The translations under genes were made by a program, and so were the position numbers. Positions 12,713 through 25,682 of a stretch of 64,000 nucleotides of DNA are shown here, one piece after another. Source of the DNA: Hemileia vastatrix (lineage: Eukaryota > Basidiomycota > Pucciniomycetes > Pucciniales > Zaghouaniaceae); the NCBI GenBank assembly GCA_030280995.1, contig JASXTE010000005.1, positions 24,186,001 to 24,250,000 of the forward strand, given 5' to 3'. The notes under the pieces were generated by a model. It did no database searches. It saw only the letters and a list, made by a program, of their open reading frames with translations, and had not been told where the DNA came from. Positions within the stretch are counted from its first letter, which is position 1. The number at the start of each line of letters is the position of its first letter.

Positions 12713-13755
12713 ACTTTTATTTTTTAATAAATCCACCAGAAGCTGACCTTTTTATTTGCCTCTTCTTAGTGCATAAACAACACTGGCACATGGTGGTAAT
12801 GCCAGGCCTAGTCTCCAAACCATCATCTCTTGGAGTATCCAACCACATATGAAGCCTTCTCATATCATCACCAGTAATCTCTAAACTAATTCCCATTCCA
12901 CTCCGATAACCTATCCTGGCATCAAAATACATCAAAAATAGATTACCAAGAACCGTTTTCACAGGTCCACTGGCCACATAAAAATTTAACCTACCATCAG
13001 ATCCACCGACACTTAATTTAACATGCTCTGCCATTCCCATAAATTCAGTAGCATTCCCACCTATACCTCTTAAATTTCCACCTGTACCAGTTTAATTGGC
13101 AAGCCTATTAAATGTTCTTTCTCAAATGAAATTAAATAAATTTGAGACCCAGAATCCACCAAGGCCTTCATCTTTCTTACATTCAAAGTTACAATTAAAT
13201 ATCTTAAAGGAGCTGAAAAATGAGTTTCCAACTCCTCTACAAACTTCTCCACATTTTCACATATATATTCCACCTCTTCTAAAGATACCCTTTTCCTTGT
13301 CAGATGCTTCTTTTTCTTTGTTGTAAGGGGAAGACTAATCTTAAATAACTCACCCAAAGATAGAGGAATATGAAGTTGATTCACCCTTCCTTAAACCACC
13401 TCAATAGCATTCTCTTGACCAGCTACTACTACCTTTTCATATTGAGTTTTACTTTTAATAAACTTGGCCCTGGGAACCTCTTGGGGACCCACATTGCCAT
13501 CTTAACCCCCCATAATAATATCTTCATCTACAATAACCCTAGCTCCATCACCAGCTACTTTCATTAATCCAGATCCATCACTGGTCCTCCTCACCCCTTC
13601 CATAGGAGTAGTACCACTTAAACTTGCCTGGGAAGAGACACTAATGGTAAATCCTCCTCAGAATCCAATTTATCTTCTTCAGGAATTGGCCTTCCATTCA
13701 AATAATATTTTCAAATGCTGGGAGGCCCCATATTAACCATTCCCTTCTGCATCCA
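12687..13755 (-). pseudogene. E2 gag-protease remnant with conserved slippery site
   Basis: The protease part (13070-13384) has the LVDSGSQIYLIS active-site stretch. The next piece (12717-13040) matches the end of the E gag-protease frame, with a Cys-rich CQCCLC cluster. Beyond 13400 is Gag spacer sequence. On the minus strand the Gag end keeps CATTTTTTGGGGTAG (12687-12701), the same slip site and stop context as in E, in a copy otherwise full of damage. Confidence 0.75.
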
Positions 13756-14067
13756 ATGAATTATATCATACCCACATCCAAGTGCACCTTGATTGTGGGA
13801 TACACTCACCACACAATATGGGGGGTGGAATTGCTAGTGATTCTGAAACCTTGGACCCAAACTAATCCCAGATTGAACACACATTGAGCTATTGACAAAG
13901 GAACCATACAATCAGGGATGAACACCACTCAGCCAAAAAGTTTTAGGTAGGTGTTCAAGTAGAGTTCATTATGGGTTCAGTATAAGTTCAGTCTGAGTTC
14001 CATCTGAATTACATTTGAGATCAGGTTGGGGACTTGCTAGAAAGTCCACCCCCTATATTTTGTAGTG
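13756..14067. mobile_element. M2: second CACTA-like MITE with an E-derived left flank
   Basis: M2 spans 13807-14067 and is about 260 bp, closely similar to M1 throughout. The left flank 13756-13806 is E 3'-region sequence, nearly the same as the left flank of M1. The left trinucleotide is act, as at M1, but the right flank (aaa) does not match. The right-hand side was therefore probably lost or rearranged after insertion. Confidence 0.7.
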
Positions 14068-14935
14068 AAACTATTTTTTATTAACAGCATTGAGATATAG
14101 AATCAGTTTTTTTAATAATGAGGTTTAAAAGCACAACTGTGAAGCTGTATTTAGAAAAGTTATTTAAATGATTGAAAAGTATATTTTTATGAAGCTTTTA
14201 TATTTATAAGATTTATTTGTTAAAATCTAGTCCCTAGTGATGAGACCTTTATAATTGTACCCTATAAGTTAATATTTATGATGATGACTGAGTTTAATAT
14301 ACTGTTATGTAAAAGTGTTATTTTTATAAGGTTATTACAATTTTATAATTTGTTATGAAATAATAAAAGATTGTTATTTATGTGTTGTTGATGTTGGTTG
14401 TTATATGATGATTGTTAAGATACAAGTTGTTAGATGATCTCTAATTTTGAGTCTACAGGCTTTATATGCATACTATGTTACTTGACCTACTTTCTCTAAC
14501 TGAAGCATTCCTGAGCTCATCTAGAGCTCATCTGGAGATTACCGGAGTTTGTACCAAATTTTTCCAGAGCATGCCAGAGCTTATACAGACTTTAAGACTA
14601 AATTAGAACCTTTAAAATATCAATAAAAAATCTAGAAAAATTACAGATGATAGAGCTTCTTCTTTTTTATAATCCATTCTAGTTTTCATATCCTGCGCAG
14701 CCCTATTCACTTTATAAAATCATTAAAAATAGTAGAAAAAATAGTAAAAATTCAACAAAAATTCCCAAAGGTTCTTGAGACTCCTGACTTTGAATTCCAT
14801 GCACTTGCATTCCCTGTCCAATAATTGTTTGTTAAATCTTGATGCATAAAATTAACCCTTTTTTAACCACTTATAATACTCAATTTCTTTTTAAAAAAAC
14901 CATATAAAATTAGATTGGCCTTTCAATGTCAGTAA
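14068..14935 (-). repeat. Decayed antisense LTR of the E family
   Basis: Matches the E LTRs in reverse complement with many changes. Recognisable parts are the segment before the LTR end (AGTCCCTAGTGATGAGACC), the GAGTC/GAGCTC-type repeat zone around 14510-14600, and the CCTGCGCAGCCCTATTCAC segment. It lies between antisense E2 and sense E3 and may be the 5' LTR of E2. Confidence 0.6.
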
Positions 14936-14984
14936 TAAGTTGCCAAAACTTCCTTCTACTAAGCCTTAGACTGTCACATTGGTG

Positions 14985-17120
14985 CTTTGGTGAGGATTGT
15001 TTCTTGGGATGGGCCCAAGCTCAATGGGGGAGAAGTTAAATGGTTTTTAAATTTCTATTAAGCTTCTGCTGCTGTTGATGGACTCCACATTTGGACATGG
15101 TGAAGCAGGTTAGGTTCTTAATTGTTGATAGAGAGGTGGAATTGAAGGTTATAAGAAGTGGGACTGGTTAAAATTGTCAAAAGAATTGGTTGATAAATGG
15201 GGAGTCAGGTATACTATGGTTGACTTCATAAAGCTATGTAGGCAGTTTACTGAAGTGGTGAATTACCTAATTCTGATGGAGAATATTGGCCATGAAAATT
15301 AGGAAAAGGATTTGTTTTGGTCAGAATTTAGTAGGGAGATCAGGATGGATGTTTTGAAGGAACTATATAGGAACAACAGGATGAAGGACATGCCAAATGG
15401 AGAACAGAAACTACCTTCTTTAGAGGTCATCAAAGACAGCATTCAGGCGTATTGAAAATTAATGGCTTCAGAAAATCATCAAGAATCTTGTACTCAATAT
15501 TTTAGCAAGGTAAGTTAAATTATGTCCAGAAATAATGATATTATGGTCAAGGCTCAAGAGGCAAAGAAGGCCCAGTTGGGTCAGCCTGTTACTATGGTCA
15601 AGAAGAATGTTGATAATAAAATGGTGGATATTTTTGCTGACTTAACTAAGCAGCTCAAAATATTTGTTCAAGAAACTCAAAAGGCCAACAGAGCGCCTGT
15701 GGCTTCATCATCAACTTCTTCTTCTTATCAATCAAGGGGCTATGAGAGGAGGACTTATGGTAACATTTGCAATAGAAATTGGTTTAATGGGAATCAAAAT
15801 GGTAATTGTGATAGCAATGGAAATGGTATTGGTTAAAGTTGTTATAAAGGTGGTTATGGCGAGCCTAGAGTGTGCCCCCCTTGCAATAGGAGGGGCACAA
15901 AGCATCAGATTGTTATTTTTTGGCTAAGGACTTGCAGGCTGGTAGAGTAAAATTTGATGAATGGGTTTATGATTTCCTTGATGGATCTTTCATCAAACAC
16001 AGTGACAGGCAAGCAACTTTGGATTTAGTTAGGAGAAATTTAATGGCTGAAAGAAGAGCCATATTTGAAGAATTAACTGGTGATGATGATAATAATATTA
16101 AAGGTGGAAAAAAAATGGTGGTACTGATGGTGAAAAATTAGATAAGGGTAAAGAAAAGGAGGTCATTAAGGCCACTTTTATAACTTCATATGGTGGATTA
16201 GAGTTGGGAATGGCTGTTAGGTTGGATGGCAACTGTATTATTGGTGAATATGATGTTGATGCTGCTAGAAAAGCATCTGCTACTAAAGCTAAAAGTAGCA
16301 TGCAGAGCCAACATAGGGATAAACCAGGCAAGGCTGATATTAAAAATATTGAAAAGAAACCTTACACCAAGGACAAAATTCTTAAAATGCAGAAGGGAAT
16401 GGCTGATATGGGGCCTCCCAGTTATGGAAAATTTGATTTAAATGGTGAGACAATGCCTTTGGATAAAGAATCTGATTCTGAGGAAGATTTACCTATAGTG
16501 TCTCTTCCCAGACCAAGTTTTTCAGCTCCTACTCCTATGGAAGGGGTAAGGAGGACCAGTGATGGATCTGGATTGGTGAAAGAAGCTGGTGATGGAGCTA
16601 GGTTTATGGTAGATGAAGATGTTATTATGGTGGGTGAAGATGGCAATATGGGTCCCCTCAAGGCTCCCAGATCCAAGGTTGTTAAAACTAATGTTCAATA
16701 TGAAAGGCCAGTTGTATCTGGTCAAGAAAATGCTATGGGTACAGTTTTGGGTAGAGTGAATTAACTCCAGATTTCTTTATCTTTATATAAATTATTTACA
16801 ATTAGTCCTTCCCTTGAAGAGAAACAAAAGAAGCATCTAACAAGGAAAAGGGTATCGGTTGGAGAGGTGTAATATATATGTGAAAATGCAGAAAAGTTTG
16901 AAGAGGAAGTGGAAACTCATTTTTCTGCCCCTTTAGGGTATTTAATGGTGATGTTAAATGTTAAAGAGGTGAAGGCCCTTGTGGATTCTGAATCACAAAT
17001 TAATTTAATTTCTTTAGAGAAAGTAACTATTATAGGCTTGCCAATTAAAACTGGTACTGTTGGTAATTTAAGAGGCATAAGTGGTCATGCTAATGAACTT
17101 ATGGGAACAGCAGAGAATGT
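14985..17120 (+). pseudogene. E3: gag-protease remnant of an E-family element
   Basis: Starts in sequence matching the E Gag N-terminus (SWDGPK-like, at about 15003) and runs through the capsid-like region, the zinc-knuckle region near 15860, the acidic spacer (16204-16764) and the protease (LVDSESQINLIS, about 16975; the usual Gly after DS is Glu). It then stops abruptly where A2 inserted. Frames are broken repeatedly. At the codon equivalent to the stop in E at 35229 this copy has CAA, which shows that the E stop arose by C to T. Confidence 0.8.
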
Positions 17121-17989
17121 CACCATGCAATATGGGGGGCGGACTTACCAGAAAGTACACAAACTTGAAGCTGAATTCATATCCAGTTGAGCATACATTG
17201 AGGGAGTGATGTTACTATTATGAAGAAACAGTAAAATTACTTTGAACACACTTTGAAGGAAACTTGAATATTTATTGAAACACCAGTGATCATTATAAAA
17301 ATAATATTGTGGCTTGGCTTACAGTAATTTTTGCAGGAATATTCAGATAAGTGAAGCCCACTACCAAAATAATTGGGCACATTCATAAAATTGCAAATAA
17401 TCATCCATTTTCTTTGTTGTTTAAAAATAATAAGATTATTATATAAATTGAACTAAAAGTTCATTTTAAATGTGTTTATAGGATTTTTTTACCTATCAAT
17501 TAATAGAGGAATAATCCAATACTATAAAAAGTTATTCAAGAAAAAACTTTTATTAAACTTATAATTTCATCAAATGTTTATCAATTAAGGTTTCTAGAAC
17601 TATATATTTCTTCTAATATATGAATATATACTTTTGTATATTTTTCAAGCTTTAAAAGATTTGTGGAGGTTACATCACTATTAAAATTAAAGTAAGAAAA
17701 AATTTATATGACTGCATAATTTAAAAAATTAATTTTTATGCCATAATTTTAGAAATAAAAACAATATATGGGTTCTATTTTTTCAGAAAACCAATTTACC
17801 CTTATCTTCATTATAGCAAGAAAAATAAGGGTTAAATTTTTATGAGAATAAAACATATAGCTAAAATGTGGTTCACAATATTTATAAGTTTATTTTTGTT
17901 TTCATTATGTTTCACTTTCAATGCCCTATAATTATTATATCTTTATATTATTTACATTCTTTCAAAATTCTTCTTTCTACTAATATCAT

Positions 17990-18560
17990 CCCCTCTCTTG
18001 TGATTTTGATTCTCTTCCCCTCTCAAATTTTCTCGCATTTTTAATTGTAGTTCTACTCTCCCCTTTAATCTTCCCCCACCACCCCTTGTTCCCCCTTTTC
18101 CAACCCTCTCCCTTGCACCTCCCCTTACCTAACTTTTTTTCTTCACTTTTCACCTCTTCTACTCTCTTATTCACTCTTATCCACCTCTTAATACTCCCTA
18201 TCACTCTATTTGCTCTCCTTCACAACCCCATTTCATCTATAGGGACAAAAAAGGGGGAGATGAGAAGCAAAAGGGGTGGGGTGAATAGAAAAAAGGTTGA
18301 GATGATGTGGAAGGGAAATGGTTAGGGTTGGGAGCAAGAATAGTGTGGTTGGAAGTGAAAGGGTTGTAGTATTTTCAAAAGGGTGTGTTGAGGTGAAGGG
18401 GGAAAGAAATGTTGAGAATTGAGGTTTGAGGGAAAAGAGGCAGGGTGGAGCGGGTAAAAGTTGGAAAGGGGTAAGGATGGATGAATAGGGAAAAAAGAGT
18501 GGTAAGATAAGGTGAAAAGTAAAATTAGAGTGGAGGGGAAAGGCCAGGAGTACTGAAACT
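17990..18560. repeat. Pyrimidine then purine block inside A2
   Basis: C+T-rich to about 18240, then G+A-rich to about 18560, switching at CTATAGGGACAAAAAAGGGGG. Same layout as in A1. Confidence 0.6.
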
Positions 18561-18708
18561 TACTCTGGGAAATCTGGAGAGTTCAGTTAATGTGTTGGGA
18601 TGGTTATCTGAACAAGAGATGTGGGAAGAAAATTTAAAGGGATGGAAAGGCATAAAACCAAATACAGAGAGGTTAAGAGAGTTTCAAATGAGGCAGAAAA
18701 AAACTGGA

Positions 18709-18746
18709 GGTGAACTCTATTTTTCAGCCAAAAAATAGAGTTCACC
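18709..18746. repeat. Perfect 16-bp-stem hairpin in A2
   Basis: GGTGAACTCTATTTTT pairs exactly with its downstream complement around a 6-base loop that includes CAGCC. A3 has a hairpin at the equivalent place with a shared base (TGAACTCT) but a different, still fully paired, upper stem. Confidence 0.7.
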
Positions 18747-19147
18747 CTGTTGGTTTGCAGTACTTATTTTTCAATTTAAAAAAAATGGGTAACTCTGGTG
18801 TATTTCTATTTGTACCCCTAAATATAACCAAGATAAATCTTTATTTTTTATTTTTAATAAATACTGAAATTTGTGACAGAAGATGCACTAGAATGTAATA
18901 GTTAGCTATGAAATATAATTTTAATTTCTTACTAATTATTTACAGAATATTTCTGAAGACTATACATAAGAAATAAAACCAATAAAATATGTATATTTTT
19001 GAAACAAGTTGAAAAATGGAACAAAAACTATATTAAGATTTTGAATTGATTTTATTTTTTTATTTCATGAGATGAATGTCTTTATTTATTGATTTAGCTC
19101 TAAATTCTTTTAGTGAGATGTACAACAGCTTCAAATTAAGTTATAGA

Positions 19148-19397
19148 AACTGCGCAATATGGGGGGCAGACTTGTTAGAAAGTCCGTAACCTTGGACTCA
19201 AATTCACCACAGATTGAACACAAATTGAGCTATTGACAAATGAACCATACAATCAGGGATAAAAACCACTCAGCAGAACAGTTTTAGGTGGGTCTTCAAG
19301 TAGAGTTCAGTATGAGTTCAGTATGAGTTCCATCTGAGCTCTGTCTGAGTTCAGGTTGGGGACTTGCTAGCAAGTCCACCCCCTATATTGCATAGTG
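19148..19397 (+). mobile_element. M3: CACTA-like MITE inside A2
   Basis: About 250 bp, similar to M1 and M2. The right end read inward is CACTATGCAATATA; the left end is AACTGCGCAATATGGGGGG, with the first base apparently mutated. Direct duplication aga at 19145-19147 and 19398-19400. It holds the same GAGTTCAG-type subterminal motifs. Confidence 0.8.
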
Positions 19398-20216
19398 AGA
19401 CTTTAAATAATTGCTTAAAGTTTGATTTATTTTAAAATTTTTCTATATTTCATTCTCCATGGTTAATATACATACCAGAATAATTACCTGAAAAAGTTAA
19501 AAAAATTAGTAAAATGTAATATTTTAAGTTCCCCAATATTGGTACTATAATCTATTAAGTAACATAACAAGCTCCTAGAGTCCTTTTTTTTCCTAAAATA
19601 TTTTCATTGCAATGACTATATTTATTTTCAAAAAATAATATATCTTAGTTTATGTAGAACTTAGATTGACCTCACAATGTAATCCTGTTTTCAACTGTGA
19701 ATAAAGCTAAGTTAAACAGAGAGAATATTTATCACCTTGCAAAAATTATCTTGAAGATCTTTAAATGTAAACATAAGTATATTTATTTATCACAAATATA
19801 TATATTTAATACTTTGAAGTTGTGAAACTAAATAAAAATGATGAATAATTTTGAGAAAATACTTTATTAATAATAGTTGTAAGTATATTTTATATTATAA
19901 TGAAGTGATTTATTTTCTATACAATAGATTAAGAAATTTACTAAAAAATTATTTTATATAAGTATAATATTTAAAAAAGGTTTCAGATTTTCTGTTTAAA
20001 TTCAAAGTAATTTTAAAGAAAAAAAATTGTTTTATGTACAAATTGAATAGATCCCTCAGGGCATTACTATGATTTTTTTGGATATATATGTGTAATTTAA
20101 AGTGAAGTCTCATAGGATAAACTTGGTAGTTTCTTAAAAAATCAAAAAAATCTTTTTCGTCAATATATATTTTAACTAAAATTCAAATTTTAAGCTTAAT
20201 TTTCTTGTTTGAATAT

Positions 20217-21706
20217 TGTGAGGCTGAGGTCAAGTACAGAGATGTGAAATAGCTTGAATGGTAAGTTTTCTAGAAGATTTCAGTGGTCCTATATGAATAC
20301 TGTAGTACAAATCCAATAAGTATTAAAATATAACTCAATATAAGGGTCTCAGTAATTTTAATCTCACTAAATATAAATGGGTTACAATCTTATAGTTGGT
20401 AGAAAAATAGATGTAATAGTTCAGATACTATTCAAAGACTTTATAATTGCTATTGATATGTATTGTAATTGTATTGGTTATATATTTGAATTGTAATGAT
20501 AAAGAATGTAGAAAACAAGACCAAAAACCCCCTCCTTTTATACTTAATAACTTCCCCAATGAAACCCTTGATTTACCAGCTCTATACACAGTCAATGAGG
20601 ACTCATTCCAGCCAATAGAAATTTCCAACAGCAAAAAGATTGACCAGTAACATAATTAGAATGATATTACCCACAAAAATCCTGCAGTAATAGGGATAAT
20701 CCATCAAAAATAAAGAATAAGCAAAAAAGAGAGTATATGCATGTAATACATAAAAATAAAAGACTAAAAGGGAAAATTAAGACTAATTATTACTCCATAT
20801 TAAGGAGGACTAACAGTAGAAATGATGGGGCTAATCATGACATTATACTACATGAAACCCCCATTCAAAAACAACCAAAATTGACTGAGAAACTACTTAA
20901 AAACCCAAAAAGGGTGTGAAATGTGAGGTAACTACATGCAGTCCTTGGGAGGAGCTTGCACAGTTAAATCCTTGACTAATTTAGGAAAATTTAAGCATCG
21001 TAGTGAACTAAAGTGTCAAGATTGAGTTTATTAATTGAATTAGTGCATATAATAAGGGTCAATGCATTTGTAATTAAACTAGGACACGGAATAAGTGCCT
21101 ATTGCCTATTTTAGCATCTTTCCCCACAGTGGGCATAGAATTTGGGGTAATTATAGTGTGAAAAAGCTAAATTTGCTAAAAATGAAGCTATTCACATGGG
21201 AAAAATGCAGGCAGTACGTGGCCAGTACACAGAAGCCATTTCTGGCATAAAAAATACCAAGTTTGAAAAGTGTTATTTTTATGCATTTGAGTAGCCAAAT
21301 CAATAGCCCTAATTAAGACAAATTGATCAGTGAAAGCGCATTTTTAATATTATTAAATTTATAGTGCATATAGTCAACTTTAAGTGATTTAAAGTGCATT
21401 TCTTGTTTTTCACATAAAACATTGAAAACAACAGCTTTAAGTCTGCTTAAATAATATTTAGCCTTATATTTAAGGTTCTTAAGATTACCCTAACATATTC
21501 CACTTAATATTAAGTACATAAGACTTATAAAAGGTGGATATATGCATGTATATAAGGTGTTATGATGGCATATTTTGTATTTTATCATAAATTTACTTAT
21601 GTATACTATTTGTGTACTCTAGATTTATTGCTCTCATGTATATTCAATGTGTTAAACCTAAATCATAAGTACTTTTTACTCAGCTCTGGGGATATCCCGG
21701 CTGACA
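20217..21706 (-). repeat. F 3' LTR
   Basis: Matches 28338-29828 along its length with several percent difference by eye. Starts on the plus strand TGTGAGGCTG, where the other copy has CGTCAGGCTG, and ends GGCTGACA. It cuts into A2. Confidence 0.85.
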
Positions 21707-21922
21707 TTTGCTCACCCAAAAAAAACAATAAAAAAAATGATAAGTTATACACTTTTTATTTTATTTTATGTTATTTTTCAGGTATTCAGAAAATTCTGTA
21801 GCATTAAAGATTAATTCTTTAAAGAAATAAAACATAATGAAATATTATTAGTACTGGTTTTTCAAACCCTCAGCTTGTTGAACAGAAATTTATTTCTGTT
21901 TAAATTTCTTGAGAAGGAAGGA

Positions 21923-24900
21923 TTAGTTTGAAATTTCTTTTTCAGGTATCCATTTATCAAATTCATTGGATTTTCCGTTAAATCTTAATAGATACTCAGT
22001 TCCTTTTTCTTTAGTAAGGATTCTTTACTTGAGTATTTTTTCAATCCCTAATTTTTACACAATCTCTTCAGGTTGCTTTTTAGGCCTTCCTCTTCTTTTT
22101 GGAAATAAGTGAGGATCATTTGCATGGTAAAGTTTTTATAATGAGATAGGGAAAACCGGATGTTTCCTATCATATGGGGCATATAATATGACTTCCAAAG
22201 AATTATTACCAACCATCTTGTTTACTAAAAATGGTCCTACCAAGGGGTCCTTTAATTTAAAATTACCTTGTAAGTTAAAATGTAGTGTTGAAATTAGGAC
22301 TTCATATTATTTTTTGAATTCAAATTCTTTATGAGATTTATCCCACTTTTTCTTTTCATATTTAAATTCTTTTTGGATGCATTCCTATGCATGCTTTCTA
22401 CACATTTGTTGCATATGAATAAATGATTTAGTACCAGGTTGTATATCAAAACTTTCTAATTTATTTAAGTGATTTACTGGGGTATTTGGTACATATCCTA
22501 GCCAGAGCTCAAATAGTTTTTTCTCTGTTACAGAATGAGTTGTGCTATTATAAGCAAATTCAAGGTCAGGAATTAATGTTACCCAGTCATGTGTGAATTT
22601 CTCATTGTCTTTGTATTCTAATCCAAAGGCACAATATCTTCTGATCATGTCTTCAAGAGTCTGTATCATTCTTTCAGGAAGCCCATTGTTTGTGGGTTGT
22701 GTGCTGTAGAAAATTTCAATTGACAACCTGATATTTCCATCAAAGATTTCCAGAGATCTGAAGTAAATTTAGGGTCTCTGTCAGAAATCATGGCTTTGGA
22801 AAACTCAGAAGTATTCATCATTTGAGTCCACCATAGTAATTCCAAGTCTATTGCAGATACCTTTTTATGGGTAGGGATAAATTTACACATTTTGGTTAAT
22901 CTATCTACAATTACCTAGCAAGAATTGAAATATTCTTTTCCTGCTAATGGAAAGCCAGTGACAAAATCCATTTTGATAATTTCCCACAGAGCTTTTGGCT
23001 GCTCTATTTGTTGTAACAACCCAGCTCTCTTCCCAGTTAATCTTTTAGATTTCTGACAAGAGTCACATGTTTCAATGTATTTATGTACATCTTCTGTGAT
23101 GTTTATCCACCAGGCTGTATTTTTAACTCTATTTTTTTTAAAAAATTAAAATGGCCAGCTAAGATGTAATCATGAAAAGTACTTAACATTAACTCTTTCA
23201 TAGAAGGTGGTATAACTATTACATTACTTAGTTTTTTCCTTTAATATATGTATCCATCTTCAATTGACAGTTTACCTTTTTCCAATGCAGTTTTATACTT
23301 TGGAGGTAAGGTTTTAATTAATCCACTCATAGAGGCATTATTTGGATCATTTAAAATGGTAGATAATCTAGACAAATCTTTATCAGATGAATAATTTTCT
23401 AATATAGTTTTCATAAATTCTTCCTCTAAATCCACTATATAAATCCCAAATATATGTATAGCCTCATTTTCAGGTACATAAGCTGGGTTGTCAGTATCAT
23501 TTGGAAAACGGCTTCTGGATAATAAATCCACATTAGAATGCAATGTTCCTACTCTATGAGTGATTTTCATTCTTCCTCTGTACTATTGTACAGCTAGTTG
23601 GCATCTAAACATGTGCCTAATAGGTGTTTTCATGTTTAGTAATGATTTTAATGCACTGCAATCTGTTATTAATTCAAACTTCTGGTCTTCCAGGTAGTAA
23701 TGAAATTTTTCCAGGGCCCACACAACAGCTAAACATTCCAGTTGGGTGGCACCATACCTTAATTTTGTCTTTCATAAGGTTCTGGAGATATTACAGATAA
23801 CTACTTCAGATAATTTCCCATTTATTATCTGTTTCTGCTGTAAAGCAGCACCTAAACCTGTGAAGCTTGCATCAGTATACAAGATAAAAGGGAGGTTAAA
23901 ATCTGGCAGTCCCAATATTGGAGCTGACATTAAACATTCCTTCAATTTATCAAAGGCCTGTTTTCTTTCATTATTCCAAATGAAAGCCTCATTTTTCCTG
24001 ATTAATGTTGTTAAAGGGGCTGCAATAAATTGGTAGTTTTTCATAAACTGCCTATAATATCCACACCTACCTAAAAAACTTTGAACATCTTTCACATTCT
24101 TAGGTCTAATAATGTTTTTATTGCTGCCACTTTGTTCTGGTCAACACTAATTTTTAATTCAGATACAACATGTCCAAGTAATTTCCAGGATTGAAACCCA
24201 AACTTACATTTCTTTAATGCCATTGTCATATTAATTTCATCCATCTTTTGAAATAATCTTTTCAGGTGATTTAAATTTTCATCATATGTTTTTGAAAACA
24301 CCATGATGTCATCAATTTAAACTAAAAGCCATCCTTCAACCATTTCCTTATGAAAAATACTATCCATCAATTTTTGGAAGAATGAAGGCACATTCTTAGG
24401 GCCAAAAGGCATTCTCACATATTTATATATCCCCATGTGTGTGGTTATGAGTAATAAATTCTGAGAATTCTTTTCCACAGGTATCTGGTGGTAACCTTTG
24501 TTTCCATCCAGACAGGAGATATATTTTTCTCCTTGTGAGGTAGCATGGATAGAAGCTATCCTTGCTAGAGGGTAAATATCATCTACAGTGGTTGTATTTA
24601 GAGCTCTGTAATCACCACATAATCTTGCCTTATCTTTTTTGTAAGAGATCAAAACTGGTGAAATAACACAATACCTAGTTGTTATGTCCACTTTTTCAAC
24701 AATACCCATTTCTAACAAAATTTTAATGTTGTCTTCAATGTCTTTCCTTTTTGCAGGAGAAGCTGGGTAAGGTTTTTTTTCAAGCTTCCAGGAATATTAT
24801 CCAAATCACAACTTAAAGAGATTTTCATCTCATTGTCTTTGACCAATTCTAGTTCATTTGAACCATGAGCAAATGCCATAGGATAAGATTTTATCAATCT

Positions 24901-25560
24901 CAAAATATTGTTTTCTTCAATTTTTGAGAGTTGAGGACTGAAAGAGGCTTTTTGGATTTCATTTTCCAATTCTACCACTTCAGAGGTGGAAGAACCACCT
25001 TGCTGTTCTTCTTCTTTAGTAGCAATGGAATAAACTGAATTTTCTTTTCCAATTTATGCCTATAGTGAAGAAACTATTTGCAGGATCTATTTTGATGCCA
25101 AATTTGGTCAATAAGTCATTTCCAATAATAAACCAATCACTACTATTATTATTATCCATTACAACAAATTCACACACTACTCTTACATATCAATTATTAT
25201 ATTTAAAGAATACAGCAGTTTTGTTTTTCCAATTGGATTTAATACTGAACCAAAACCCCTCCAGTTTTTTTCTGTACATGTTCTAGTTTTTCTTTATACT
25301 TACTATCAAGTTTCATTAATGTGTTAATAGAAACTACACTAACTGAAGCCCCAGTGTCAAGAATGGCATTCATTTCCTTTCCACATATAGTAACAGGCGC
25401 TCAAATAGGTGTGATTTTGTAAGTATCATGAGATACATCTTTAATAATTTCAGCTTCTTCAATGGAAGTAGAATATGTATCTGTATGAGGTATTGCATCA
25501 TTCAGGAACATAATATCCTGTTATAATAAATATATCTTATTTTAATCATCACTGTAAGAA
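21923..25560 (-). pseudogene. F pol remnant: protease, RT, RNase H, integrase, AT-hook, chromodomain
   Basis: Read on the minus strand. The protease has ILDTGASVSVVS (near 25360). RT spans about 24978-24092 and keeps the LCGDYRALN and MPFGPKNVPSFFQ blocks; its catalytic IDD follows an in-frame stop at about 24317. RNase H (24095-23241) keeps YTDAS and LEC blocks. Integrase has an HHCC zinc finger (AGHF ... CDSCQ, about 23190-23060), then D (MDFVTGF), D (ISDRDPKF) and E (NGLPERM). The tail has the AT-hook-like RRGRPKK near 22060 and a chromodomain ending at 21923 (EYLLRFNG ... DKWIPEKEI). Many stops and frameshifts: not functional. Confidence 0.85.
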
Positions 25561-25682
25561 ATTTTACTTTTAAAATCCTCACTAGATTCCTCATTTTCAT
25601 CTTCATGATTACTTTGTTCAGAATCTTGTGAGTTTTCAATAAAATTTATTCTTTTCTTAAAAGTATGAACTTTAGCCCAAGG

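Larger units (their letters stand above)
7431..13755 (-). mobile_element. E2: decayed antisense copy of the E-family Ty3/gypsy element
   Basis: Collinear in reverse complement with element E: the A/T simple repeat and 3' untranslated region (7431-8540), integrase C-terminus, integrase, RNase H, reverse transcriptase, the Gag-Pol overlap, protease and part of Gag. The 3' repeat array and 3' LTR of E are missing on the left. The Gag N-terminus is missing on the right, where sequence jumps at about 13755 to an E 3'-region fragment. Frames are broken many times, so it is far older than E. M1 is inserted in its 3' region. Confidence 0.8.
17121..20216 (+). mobile_element. A2: CACTA-like element, right end missing
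   Basis: The left terminus is CACCATGCAATATGGGGGGC, with trinucleotide tgt before it. The body follows A1 in order: subterminal GAGCA/ACATTGA motifs, a pyrimidine block, a purine block, a hairpin, and a long AT-rich tail that aligns with A1 from about 4540 to 5270. M3 is inserted at 19148 and F begins at 20217. The right terminus was not found after F, so it is deleted or rearranged. No transposase ORF. Confidence 0.65.
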
